Origin: Roseiarcus sp963709185 | GTDB taxonomy: Bacteria > Pseudomonadota > Alphaproteobacteria > Rhizobiales > Beijerinckiaceae | DNA length: 64,000 bases | Assembly (NCBI GenBank): GCA_963709185.1 | Contig: CAVPVQ010000027.1 | Coordinates: 1 to 64,000 of the forward strand | Direction: 5' to 3' | In this document: positions 34,596 to 43,458 of the stretch, in pieces | How the letters are laid out: each line of letters begins with the position of its first letter | Position numbering within the stretch: position 1 is the stretch's first letter | Notes under the pieces: model-generated | Seen by the model: the letters and a program-made list of their open reading frames with translations, nothing else | What the model was told of the DNA's origin: nothing | Databases searched by the model: none | Program-made: the position numbers and the translations under genes

Positions 34596-35285
34596 TCACG
34601 CCTCGCCGATTCCCTCGCCCGCCCGCCATTCCCTCAGCAACGCCTGCCGGCGGCGCGGATAGCGCATCGGCGACGGCTCGATCGCGCTGATTCGGTCGGT
34701 GCGGAAATGGCGGAACGCCTCACGCGTCTCGCACCACGCGACGACCACGCGCGAACGATCGAAGAAGGCGAGGGCCAGCGGCCAGATCGTCCGCCTCGTC
34801 GGCGTCCCCGCGCCGTCGACATAGGCGACGCAGAGCTTGCGCTCGGCGCGGATCGCCTGGCGGATCGCCGGAAGCTCGGCGTCGCCCGCCGCGATCGGCT
34901 TGCCGGGGCCGACCAGCAGCGCCGGCGAATCGAGCCGCTCGGAGAGGTCGGCGGGCAGCACGGCGGCGATCTTGGCGAGCGCGTCGCGCGCCGCGCCGGC
35001 GAGCGGCGCATCGGCGCGCGCGGCGACCCAGCGCGAGCCCAGCGCCAGCGCCTCGATCTCCTCGACGTTGAACATCAGCGGCGGCAGCATGAAGCCCGGC
35101 CGCAGGAGATAGCCGAGCCCCGCCTCGCCGGCGATGTCGGCGCCCTGCGCCTGCAGCGCGGCGATGTCGCGGTAGAGCGTGCGCAGGCTGACGCCGAGTT
35201 CGCGGGCCAGCGCCGCGCCGGCGACCGGGCGGCGATGGCGGCGCAGCATCTGGATCAGATCGAGAAGACGTTGCGCGCGCGACAT
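34596..35285 (-). CDS. YafY-family regulator (HTH + WYL domain)
   Basis: A 229-residue protein. An N-terminal HTH_11 winged helix (RLLDLIQMLRRHRRPVAGAALARELGVSLRTLYRDI) is followed by a WYL domain. The WYL core is weak but visible (RRTIWPLALAFFDRSRVVVAWCETREAFRHFRTDRI). It is a ligand- or nucleic-acid-responsive transcription regulator, probably of the VOC gene downstream. Confidence 0.9.
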   Translation of the reverse strand: MSRAQRLLDLIQMLRRHRRPVAGAALARELGVSLRTLYRDIAALQAQGADIAGEAGLGYLLRPGFMLPPLMFNVEEIEALALGSRWVAARADAPLAGAARDALAKIAAVLPADLSERLDSPALLVGPGKPIAAGDAELPAIRQAIRAERKLCVAYVDGAGTPTRRTIWPLALAFFDRSRVVVAWCETREAFRHFRTDRISAIEPSPMRYPRRRQALLREWRAGEGIGEA

Positions 35286-35349
35286 GGCGCGAGCTTGCCA
35301 CGCGCGCAATGCGCGGCCAAGCCGGCCCCCCGCGGCGGCGCCCCGCGCC

Positions 35350-36090
35350 TCACCGCCCGCCGGAGACCGTCAGCACCGTTCCCGTCACATAGCCCGCCGC
35401 GGGCGAGATCAGCCAAACCACGCCTTCGGCGATATCGTCCGGCGTCGCCACCCGGCCCATCGGTATCCCGAGCATCGCCGCCTCGCGCATCTCCTTGGTC
35501 GACATGTCGGTGGCGGTCATGCCCGGCGCGACGCAATTGACGCGGATTCCCTCGCGCGCGACTTCGTTGGCGAGGCCCTTGGTGAAGGTTTCGACCGCGC
35601 CCTTGCTCGCCGCGTAGGGCGTGATCCCGGCGAGGCCGCCCAGGCGCGCCGCCACCGACGAGACGTTGACGATCGCCCCGCCCTTGCCGCCATGGCGCGT
35701 CGAGAGCCGGCGCACCGCCTCCTTGGCGCAGAGCATGGTTCCGATGACATTGACCGCGAACAGCCGCGCGAGATCTTCGGCGCGCTGGTCGTCGATCCGC
35801 GCGGCGCGCCCGAGGATTCCTGCGTTATTGACCAACCCGGTCAGCGGCCCCAGCGCGCGCTCGGCGTCGGCGAACATCGAAGCGACGGCGCCCGCGTCGG
35901 CGACGTCGGCGCCGAACGCTTGGGCGCGGCCCCCTTGCGCGCGGATCGCCGCCGCCGTCGCCTGCGCGGCGGCTTCGCCGGCCGTATAGTTGACGGCGAC
36001 CGCGTAACCGGCCGCCGCCAGCTTGCGGCTCGCCGACGCGCCAATGCCGCGCCCGCCGCCCGTCACCACGATCATGCCCTCTGTCATCAT
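35350..36090 (-). CDS. SDR family oxidoreductase
   Basis: A 246-residue classical short-chain dehydrogenase. It has the cofactor motif VTGGGRGIGASASRKLA, NNAGILG, the catalytic Ser in VNVSSVAARLG and the YAASKGAVE YxxxK motif. The ending GYVTGTVLTVSGGR is typical. It is NAD(P)-dependent; an Asn in strand 2 (AVNYTAG) slightly favours NADP. Substrate unknown. The start at 36090 follows a GGAG site. Confidence 0.9.
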   Translation of the reverse strand: MMTEGMIVVTGGGRGIGASASRKLAAAGYAVAVNYTAGEAAAQATAAAIRAQGGRAQAFGADVADAGAVASMFADAERALGPLTGLVNNAGILGRAARIDDQRAEDLARLFAVNVIGTMLCAKEAVRRLSTRHGGKGGAIVNVSSVAARLGGLAGITPYAASKGAVETFTKGLANEVAREGIRVNCVAPGMTATDMSTKEMREAAMLGIPMGRVATPDDIAEGVVWLISPAAGYVTGTVLTVSGGR

Positions 36091-36273
36091 CCGTGCTCCA
36101 CGACGGGAATTCGCCGCCGCGCAGAATTTCACGCCGCGCCGGCCTTGGCGAGGGGTGGATGCTCCAAAGACGCGCGTGAAGCGCTCAGGGCGCCGCGTCC
36201 CGGTGACGTAGAAGCAAGCGCGACTATCGGGGAAGCATTCTCCGCCGAGGACGATCCTGCCGCGGATCGCTCG

Positions 36274-36418
36274 GTCATTGCGAGCGAAGCGAAGCAATCC
36301 AGCGATCGTGACATTTGCAGGCATACGCTGCGACGGTCCACCGTTCGCAACAGCGCCCGCGCCGTCTCAAAAGTCTGGAGTCACGGCCCCTGGATTGCTT
36401 CGCTCCGCTCGCAATGAC
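36274..36418. repeat. Palindromic repeat copy 2, overlapping the 3' end of rsmD
   Basis: About 145 bases with inverted ends gtcattgcgagcg and ctcgcaatgac and an inner gaagcaatccag/ctggattgcttc pair. The right arm runs into rsmD and supplies its last codons and stop, giving the RAERSNPG tail that is a signature of translated copies of this repeat. Confidence 0.88.
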
Positions 36419-36974
36419 GACGTCAGGCGCAAGATCGCGATCTTCGCATCCCCATACGCCCGCTCGTCGGCGAGCGCGAAGCCGTTCGGCGCGGCGATGT
36501 CGGCGCTTTGCGCTTCCTCCACCACGCATAGCGCGCCCGGCGCCAGCCACCCGCCCCCGGCCAGCGCGGCGAGCGCCGGCCCCGCCAGCCCCTTGCCATA
36601 GGGCGGATCGAGGAAGGCGAGGGTGAAAGCGGGGCCGGCGGGCGCCGGGCCGAGCCGGGTCGCATCGGCGCGTCGGATCTGCGTTTGCGCGCCAACCCCC
36701 AGCGTCTCGATATTGGCCCGCAGCAGCGCGCGCGCCTCGTGACCGTCGTCGACGAACAGCGCGAAACTCGCGCCGCGCGACAGCGCCTCGAGGCCGAGCG
36801 CGCCCGAGCCGGCGAACAGGTCGATCACCCGCGCACCCTCCAGCCGATCGGGATAGCGATGGATCGAGAATATCGAAGATCAATTCGCGCAGCCGCTCGG
36901 AGGTCGGGCGGATCGCCCGCGAAATCCGGCGCGCGCAACAGGCGCCCGCGCAGGCGTCCGCCGACGATGCGCAT
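36367..36974 (-). pseudogene. rsmD: 16S rRNA (guanine966-N2)-methyltransferase RsmD, two frameshifts
   Basis: The start MRIVGGRLRGRLLRAPD is at 36974. The continuation RPTSERLRELIFDIL is in the next frame and HRYPDRLEGARVIDLFAGSGALGLEALSRGA in the third, so one extra base is needed at about 36917 and another at about 36864. Both occur at a GATCC. The remaining domain is a normal RsmD methyltransferase with DLFAGSGALG for SAM and the catalytic DPPYGKG. The C-terminus is replaced by residues from the palindromic repeat. Because the gene is otherwise well preserved, two base-call errors are more likely than decay. Confidence 0.85.
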
Positions 36975-36977
36975 GGA

Positions 36978-38598
36978 TCAGCGCCGGGGCGGCCGGCGCG
37001 GACCATCGCCGCGCTTGCCGCCCGAGCCGCCGCCGGGCGCGCGCGGCCCCTTGCGGAAGGATTTGGCGCCCTCGCCGGGTCCCGCCTCGCGGCGCGATCG
37101 CGGGCCGCCAGGCGGACCCTTGCGAAACGGTCGGGAATCGTCGCGGGCGCGCGGCCCGCGACCGGTCGCGCCGGATTTGCCGTCTCCCCGGCCGCTATCG
37201 CCGCGCTTGCCGCCCGAGGCGCCGCCGGGCGCGCGCGGCCCTTTGTGGAAGGGTTTGGCGCCCTCGCCCGGTCCCGCATCGCGTCGCGATCGCGGTCCAC
37301 CCGGCGAATCCTTGCGAAACGGCCTGGAATCGTCTCGCGCGCGAGACTCACGGCCCGGCGCGCCGGATTTGTCGTCCCCCCGGCCTCTGTCGCGCGGCGG
37401 TCGCGCATCGCGGCGCGCGGCAGCGGCGGCGCGGCGGCGCGCCTCCTCGATGGTCGGCAGCAGGCGCTCGACCTTGATCTCCCGTCCCTTGCGGTCGACC
37501 GCCGCGCTGCGCGCGATGCGCCGGCGCGGCCCGCTTTCGTCCTCCTTCTTCTGTGCGCGCAGCGTCGTGACGTGCTTGCGCATCTTCGGCCCGTAGGAGG
37601 TCTTGGGAGGCCCGTAGGAAGCGCCGGATTCGCGTTCGCCGCGCCCCTCGCGCTGTCCAAAGCCGCCCGGGCGCGGCTTGCGACCGACGTGCGCGGGCGG
37701 CCGCGACGGGCGCGCCTCCTGGCGCGGAACCGGCCCCGGCTCGCCCGGCGCCAGCCGCGGCGCGTCGAAGTCGGCGCCGGCCTCGCGCGCCAGTTTCGGC
37801 CCGAGCTGGTCACGCAGCACCCGCGTGCGCACCTCCTCGACCGCGCCCTCTTCGAGATCGCCGAGCTGGAAGGGCCCGAACGAAATGCGGATCAGCCGGT
37901 TGACCGCGAGGCCCAGATGTTCGAGCACCTTCTTGATCTCGCGGTTCTTGCCCTCGCGCAGCCCCATCGTCATCCAGACGTTGGAGCCCTGAGCGCGATC
38001 GAGCGCCGCCTCGATGCCGGCGTAATCGACGCCGTCGATGGTCACGCCCTCGCGCAGCGCGTCGAGCGCGGCCTGCGCGATCTCGCCATGCGCGCGAACG
38101 CGGTAGCGGCGCAGCCAGCCGGTCGACGGCAGTTCGAGAACGCGCGCGAGGCCGCCGTCGTTGGTCAGCAGCATCAGCCCTTCGGTGTTGATGTCGAGGC
38201 GCCCGACCGCCACCACGCGCGGCAAATCCTGCGGGCAGTTGCTCGAAAATCGTCGGGCGCCCCTCCGGGTCGCGCTCGGTGGTCGCGAGGCCGCGCGGCT
38301 TGTTGTAGAGGAACAGCCGGGTGCGTTCGGGCGCCGCCAGCGGCTTGCCGTCGACCCGCACGTCGTCTTCGGGCGTGACGTTGAAGGCGGGGCTGTCGAG
38401 CGTCTTGCCGTTGACGACGACGCGTCCCTCGGCGATCCACGCCTCGGCGTCGCGCCGCGAGCACAGCCCGGCGCGCGCCATCACCTTGGCGATGCGCTGG
38501 CCCTCGCGCTTTTCGCTGGAGCGGGCGCCCGGCGCGTCGAGCAGGCGACGGCGCGGCGGAGGATTCGCGCCCGCGCCCGGTTTTGCCTTGTCCATCAT
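36978..38598 (-). pseudogene. RluB-type rRNA pseudouridine synthase with long basic tail, one frameshift
   Basis: An N-terminal S4 domain (RIAKVMARAGLCSRRDAEAWI) and the RsuA/RluB catalytic domain with LFLYNKPRGLATTERD and the catalytic GRLDINTEGLMLLTNDG are both present. They are in different frames: one extra base near 38230 separates LPAG from LPRVVAVGRLD. The C-terminal 170 residues are a disordered Arg/Gly/Pro/Lys region containing a duplicated unit of about 63 residues (about 36985-37175 and 37180-37370). Such tails bind RNA. It starts four bases from rsmD's ATG and is likely in one operon with it. The start at 38598 has AGGAAG upstream. A sequencing error is the simplest explanation of the break. 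Confidence 0.85.
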
Positions 38599-38720
38599 TG
38601 CGCTTCCTGGCCGCCCCGGGCCGGTCGATTGCCAGATTTCCCGCGATGTCCTAGCAGGTCGCAGGCGCAAACGGGAGCCATGTCGGTTGGACGGCGAAGT
38701 TTCATTCCTCGAGGCCGGCG

Positions 38721-39167
38721 ATGGCGCTTGACGCGATGGGCGCGGCGTTCGAGGAGGCGCGGGCGGCCGGCGCGCGCGGCGAAGTGCCGGTCGGCGCGGC
38801 GATCGTGCAGGGCGGCGCGCTGATCGCCAGCGCGGGAAATCGCACCATCGGTGACAACGACCCGACCGCCCACGCCGAAATTCTGGCGATCCGCGCGGCG
38901 GCGGGCAGGCTCGGCTCGGCGCGCCTGCCCGATTGCGATCTCTACGTCACGCTCGAGCCCTGCGCGATGTGCGCGGCGGCGATCTCGTTCGCGCGGCTGC
39001 GCCGGCTCTACTATGGCGCCGACGATCCGAAGGGCGGCGCCGTCGAACACGGGCCGCGGTTTTTTTCGCAAGCCACCTGCCATCACGCGCCGGAAATCTA
39101 CGGCGGCATCCGCGCCAATGAGGCGGCGACGCTGCTGCGCGCCTTCTTCGCTGCGCGGCGCGAGTGA
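38721..39167 (+). CDS. tadA: tRNA adenosine(34) deaminase TadA
   Basis: A 148-residue zinc deaminase. HAEILAI carries the zinc-binding His and catalytic Glu, and EPCAMCAAAI the two zinc cysteines. The end NEAATLLRAFFAARRE is typical. It converts A34 to inosine in tRNA-Arg(ACG). It is divergent from the pseudouridine synthase gene, the usual arrangement in this order. A degenerate copy of its 3' third lies 1.3 kb downstream. Confidence 0.95.
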   Translation: MALDAMGAAFEEARAAGARGEVPVGAAIVQGGALIASAGNRTIGDNDPTAHAEILAIRAAAGRLGSARLPDCDLYVTLEPCAMCAAAISFARLRRLYYGADDPKGGAVEHGPRFFSQATCHHAPEIYGGIRANEAATLLRAFFAARRE

Positions 39168-39311
39168 GGACGTGCGACCGCGACCGTCCCGGTCGCCCTT
39201 CGCCGCTGGATTGCCTTATCTTGAACAAGCCGTATTGCGGGCGGGACGCTCGCGGTCCGGCGCCCGGCGCAATTTCTCTCGCCAACGACGTGACAGGCAA
39301 GATTCAAGCCC

Positions 39312-40469
39312 ATGCCCAGGACTTCTCCGACGCCCATCGCTCTCGGCAAGCCGCAAGCGCGACGCATCTGGCTTGGCGCGCAACGTCTCGACGAGGCCGC
39401 GCCGTTCGGCGACGGCGCCGAGGCGACCCGCGCGGCGATCGAGCATCTGGGCTATCTGCAGATCGACACGATCAACGTGATCGAGCGCTGCCATCATCAT
39501 ATCCTCTATTCGCGCATCCCCGCCTATCGGCGCGAGCATCTTCATCAGGCGCAGACCATCGACAGAAGCGTCTTCGAATATTGGACGCATGCGCTGGCCT
39601 ATGTGCCGACGCGGGATCTGCGCTTCTTCCTCCCCGACATGGCCCGCCACCGACGATCGCCGCGGTCGTGGTTCCGCTCGGTGACGAAGGCGGACATGCG
39701 CAAGGTTCTGACGCTGATCCGCAAGGACGGCGCGCTCTCGATCCGCGACATCGAGGACGACGTCCTCGTCGAGAAGGACCATGCCTGGGCCAGCCGCAAG
39801 CCGTCGCGACGCGCGCTGCAGCTCGCCTTCCACAACGGCGTGCTGACGATCAGCGAACGCGTGGGCATGCTCAAGACCTACGAGCTGATGGACCGGCATT
39901 TCGGCTGGGAGCAGCGGCCGAAGCCGGCGTCGGAAGCGCAGGTGCTCGGCTACCTGCTGGAGCGCGCCTTGCGATCGCAGGGGTTGGTCAGCCTCGATTC
40001 GGTTTGCCACCTCGGCGCCCAGCGCAAGCCGGGCATTCGCCGCCTCATCGAGGCGAAGGCCCGGCGTGGAGAATTGACGTCCGTGGCGGTCGAAGACAGC
40101 GGGCGCGTGGAGCACTGGGCGGCGCCGGCGACGCTTCAAACGATTCCGGCGCCGGAAAGGGACATCGTTCACATCCTTTCGCCGTTCGATCCCTTGATCA
40201 TCCAGCGCAAGCGGCTCAGCCTGTTGTTCGACTATGACCACCGTTTTGAGGCCTATCTGCCGAGGGAAAAGCGGCTGTTCGGCTATTTCGCGCTTCCGGT
40301 GCTGGTCGGCGACGCCATCGTCGCGGCGATCGACCTGAAGACCGACCGCGAGAAACAGGCGCTGCTGATCCAGCAATGGAACTGGGTCGGCGCCGGCGAG
40401 GCGGCAGGGCGCAAGACGCGCATCGAAGAGGAATTGCATCGCTTCGAGCGGTTTCAGTTGAAGCTGTAG
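39312..40469 (+). CDS. YcaQ/AlkX-type DNA glycosylase (HTH_42)
   Basis: A 385-residue winged-helix protein of the HTH_42 family, whose characterised members unhook interstrand cross-links or remove bulky alkyl adducts. The catalytic motif follows the Gln-x-Asp form of YcaQ/AlkX (IEHLGYLQIDTINVIER) rather than Gln-x-Gln of AlkZ. Other conserved parts are YWTHALAYVPTRDLRFF, LLFDYDHRFEAYLPREKR and FGYFALPVLVGD. It likely protects against alkylating or cross-linking agents. No biosynthetic cluster is nearby. Confidence 0.9.
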   Translation: MPRTSPTPIALGKPQARRIWLGAQRLDEAAPFGDGAEATRAAIEHLGYLQIDTINVIERCHHHILYSRIPAYRREHLHQAQTIDRSVFEYWTHALAYVPTRDLRFFLPDMARHRRSPRSWFRSVTKADMRKVLTLIRKDGALSIRDIEDDVLVEKDHAWASRKPSRRALQLAFHNGVLTISERVGMLKTYELMDRHFGWEQRPKPASEAQVLGYLLERALRSQGLVSLDSVCHLGAQRKPGIRRLIEAKARRGELTSVAVEDSGRVEHWAAPATLQTIPAPERDIVHILSPFDPLIIQRKRLSLLFDYDHRFEAYLPREKRLFGYFALPVLVGDAIVAAIDLKTDREKQALLIQQWNWVGAGEAAGRKTRIEEELHRFERFQLKL

Positions 40470-40490
40470 GCCGCGCCCTCGTCCGCCGCT

Positions 40491-40654
40491 TGCGTCGCCT
40501 TCTTCCGCACGCGGCAGAGGGCGGCGCCGTCGAGCGCGGCCCGCGCTTCTCTTCACAAGCGAGATGCCATCACGCGCCTGAAATCTACGACGGCTTCCGC
40601 GCCGTCGAGGCAGCGACGCTGCTGCGCGCGTTCTTCACGGCGCGTCGGGAGTGA
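40491..40654 (+). pseudogene. Degenerate 3' fragment of tadA
   Basis: The stretch encodes RLRRLLPHAAEGGAVERGP and then PRFSSQARCHHAPEIYDGFR before ending in AATLLRAFFTARRE. It matches the last 56 codons of the intact tadA at 39000-39167, including its stop, with scattered substitutions. The catalytic half is missing. It is a partial duplication that now abuts the third palindromic repeat. Confidence 0.88.
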
Positions 40655-40672
40655 AGGTTTCCAAGGAGATTC

Positions 40673-40814
40673 GTCATTGCGAGCGAGCGAAACAATCCAG
40701 CGATCGTGACGGTTGCAGGTTTTCGCCGCGGCGCGTCCAATATTCGCGACAGCGCTCGGCTGCGTCTGAAGAGAGCAGGCGCCGCGATATCTGGATTGCT
40801 CCGCTCGCAATGAC
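40673..40814. repeat. Palindromic repeat copy 3
   Basis: About 142 bases with the same inverted ends (gtcattgcgag/ctcgcaatgac). The interior and the right flank to about 40855 are nearly identical to copy 4, so the repeated unit is larger than the palindrome. The end reads CTCGCAATGAC, an unoccupied version of the IS110 target. Confidence 0.9.
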
Positions 40815-41009
40815 AGTCGTTTCCGTCGCCTGCCGACGGGCGTCGGGCGCGCTCAACCTCCGTGCGGGTCTCATTTTGCAGCGCGCCCCGAGGGAGGAGC
40901 TTGCCCGCGATCGCCGCCGATAGCATGCTCAGACCGTAACGAAGGCGGGCCGAGAGACCGCTGCGGGGCGCCCGCGCGGACATCGCGCGGCGGCAATCAG
41001 GAGACCATC

Positions 41010-41980
41010 ATGCGGCACCAGCGTTCGGGCTCTTCGTCACGGCGCGGCGCGCCGCCGGTCGGCGCGCTGTGGCCGGGCCTGCTGGCGCTCGCCGGGTTGC
41101 TGGCGCTTCCCCTGCCCGCCGCCGCGCAGTCGGACGGCGGCAAGGTGCTCGACGCCAAATATTGCGGGGATGCGCTCAATCTCAATCCCGGTTCGACCTA
41201 CGACAACGGCTCCTGCCAATTGTGGCGGCTGGTTCCGGACGCCGACGGCTGGGCGCGCCTGCAGCTCAAGCGCAACGGCAAGTTCCTCGACGCCAAATAT
41301 TGCAGCGATCAGCTCAACATGAACCCCGGCTCCACCTATGACAACGGGTCGTGCCAGTTGTGGCGCTTCGTGCCGGCGGGCGGCGGCTGGTCGCGCCTGC
41401 AGATCAAGCGCAACGGCAAGTTCCTCGACGCCGACAATTGCTCGGACAACGTCAAGCTGAACGGCGAATCGACCTATGACGACGGGGCCTGCCAGTTGTG
41501 GCGGCTGGTTCCCGCCGACGGCGGCTGGTCGAAGCTGCAGATCAAGTTCACCGGCGGACCGGCGCCCGCCGCGCAGGACGACCAGGAATTCGTGACGGAC
41601 GGCCAGACCTACGACTGGTACGACGACGGCTGGAGCGGCCCGGGCTTTTATGTCGTCGGCTTCCAGTTTCGTCCCGGCCAGGGTTTTGGCGGCGGCGAGG
41701 GCTGGCATGGCTGGCGCCATCATGGCGACCATCATGACCACCACCTGACCATGACCATGACCACGATCACGATCACGGCGTCCGGCACGGCGGGGATCAC
41801 CGAGGAGGCGACCACCGCAGCGGAGGCGATCACCATGGCGGCGACCATCGCGGCGGCGGCGAGCACCGCGGCGGAGGCGACCACGGAGGGGGGCATCCTC
41901 ACGGCGGCGGCCATCATGGCGGCGGCCACTCCGGAGGCGGCGGCCATCGCGGCGGCGGCCATCCTCGCAAGCATCATTAG
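41010..41980 (+). pseudogene. Secreted triple-repeat lectin-like protein with His/Gly-rich tail, frameshift
   Basis: An exported protein: a signal peptide ends near LPAAAQS (about residue 40). Three tandem repeats of about 45 residues follow, each with LDAKYCxDxLN, STYDxGxCQLWRxVP and a W-x-x-L end, which look like single beta-trefoil (ricin-B-like) units and together could make one trefoil. After HHGDHHDHH the frame breaks near 41727. In the other frame it continues as HD and HGG repeats to a TAG at 41978-41980. One missing base (CACCACC-TGACC) explains the break. This is a sequencing error or a slip in repeated sequence. The continuing original frame to 42275 is a low-complexity artefact. 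Confidence 0.75.
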
Positions 41981-42046
41981 AGCGCCCGCCGCGCGACGGT
42001 TTGACGCCGCGCGGCCCCAACACAATCGCCTTCCGGAGGCCGCGCG

Positions 42047-43036
42047 ATGCGCCATCTCACAATCGTCCTGTCGATCGCCGCCGTCGGGTTGGCGGCGCCC
42101 GCATTGGCTCAAAGTCCGCCGGACGCCGGCGCGCCGGCGCAATCCTCGCTGGTCGTCGGCGCGCTGCAGATCGGCGCACACGCCAATCTCGAGCTCGCCG
42201 GCTTCGACATCAATGTGGCGCGCGAGCGAATCGTCTATTCCTATTTCCTCAAGAACACTGGTCCGGCGGAGCTGACTGTCGCCGCCGCGATTTCGCTGCC
42301 CGAGCTGCGCGCCAGCGGCGACGACAGCGAGACCTGGACGCTCGCTTCGAGCGATCCGGAAAACTTCATCGGCCTCGCGATCACCGTCGCCGGCGCGAGC
42401 ATGCCGACCAGGCCGGAGGTGCGCGCCACCGCGCTTGGTCTCGACCGGCTCGCCGAAATCAAGGCGGAGCGTCTGCCGCTGATCCCGTTCGGTCCGCCGG
42501 CCGACAAGGCGCTCGCCGCGCTGTCGCCCGACGCGATCGACCGGCTCGCCGGGCTCGGCGTCGTCTCGCCGCGCGATCCCGCGCAGCCGAAGGCGCCGTT
42601 GACCGCCGACTGGTCGCTCGATGTCGTCCACGGCTGGCGGCTGGTTCTGCCGCCCGGCAAGACGACGCCGATCGTCGCGCGGTTCACGCCGGTCCGGGCG
42701 CAATACCGCTTGGCCAAGGGCGACGAACAGGACATCGCGGACATGAAGGACGACCTCTGCCTGACGCCGGCGGCCCTCAGCGCGCTTCAGGCGCGGCTCA
42801 AGAGCGGCGGCGCCTGGGCGGCGAGCGAGATCGTCGTCGCCGTCGATGCGCCGACCGGCTGGCTCGACAGCCCCGCGGCGACGCTGTCGGTGCAGAAGCC
42901 GCGGCCCGAGGCGATCGTGGCGTTCTGCGGCGCCGATGAGAAGACCGCCGGCAAGCCGATCGTCCTCGGCGGCGCTCCGGACAACCTGGAAAACGGCGAG
43001 CTGCGCATCGCGATCTTCGAGCCGGCGGGCAAATAG
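42047..43036 (+). CDS. DUF4424-like periplasmic protein
   Basis: A 329-residue protein with a clear signal peptide (cleavage after ALAQS, about residue 22). The mature part has the DUF4424 layout: early beta-strands IVYSYFLKNTGPAELTVAAAISLPEL and a C-terminal immunoglobulin-like region with two cysteines (DDLC...AFCG) that may form a disulfide. Its function is unknown. It follows the lectin-like gene by 66 bases and may be in the same operon. Confidence 0.7.
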   Translation: MRHLTIVLSIAAVGLAAPALAQSPPDAGAPAQSSLVVGALQIGAHANLELAGFDINVARERIVYSYFLKNTGPAELTVAAAISLPELRASGDDSETWTLASSDPENFIGLAITVAGASMPTRPEVRATALGLDRLAEIKAERLPLIPFGPPADKALAALSPDAIDRLAGLGVVSPRDPAQPKAPLTADWSLDVVHGWRLVLPPGKTTPIVARFTPVRAQYRLAKGDEQDIADMKDDLCLTPAALSALQARLKSGGAWAASEIVVAVDAPTGWLDSPAATLSVQKPRPEAIVAFCGADEKTAGKPIVLGGAPDNLENGELRIAIFEPAGK

Positions 43037-43087
43037 GCGGCGCTGGCCTCAGCGCCGGCTGTCCATTGATTGCCTGAAGGCGATTAT

Positions 43088-43182
43088 GCGCGCGATGAAT
43101 TCGAACTCAGGGACGACCGCGAAGCGGTCGCCGCCGAAGGCGGTGCGCCTTGCGCATCCTTGACTTCGAATTCATCGCGCGC
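43088..43182. repeat. Nested palindrome with 18-bp perfect stem
   Basis: The 18 bases at 43088-43105 (gcgcgcgatgaattcgaa) are exactly complementary to 43165-43182. Inside the loop are two further perfect hairpins, GACCGC-GAA-GCGGTC (43115-43129) and CCGCC-GAA-GGCGG just after it. The whole could fold into a branched structure of 95 bases. It carries no gene and follows the DUF4424 gene by 51 bases. Confidence 0.9.
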
Positions 43183-43283
43183 TTCGCTCCGCCAGGCAAA
43201 CAACGGAGGAATCCGCATTTGGCGCGGGTGTCATTTGCAATGCGCCGCGAGGGACGAGCTTGCCCATGATTGACCGCCAATCC

Positions 43284-43428
43284 GTCATTGCGAGCGGAGC
43301 GAAGCAATCCAGCTATCGAGACGGTTGCAGGTTTTCGTCGCGGCGCATCCAATATTTGCGACAGCGCTCGGCTGCGTCTGAAAAGAGCAGGCGTCACGAT
43401 CGCTGGATTGCTTCGCTCCGCTCGCAAT
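43284..43428. repeat. Palindromic repeat copy 4, interrupted by IS110
   Basis: The repeat begins at 43284 with gtcattgcgagcgg and reaches CTCGCAAT at 43421-43428. There the IS110 element starts, and the remaining GACGG plus the flank shared with copy 3 continue at 44615. It is the target copy of the IS. Confidence 0.92.
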
Positions 43429-43458
43429 TGTCTCTTGGACATTTGTTAGAAGGGCATG

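Noticed and set aside
37000..37400. CRISPR-like repetition
   Set aside because: The repetition is two long coding units in the synthase tail, not short repeats with unique spacers. No CRISPR array or cas gene is present in the window.
41980..42275. Extension of the lectin-like frame into the DUF4424 gene
   Set aside because: After the break the original frame is low-complexity Thr/Ala/Ile; the other frame gives the expected His/Gly repeats and an early stop.
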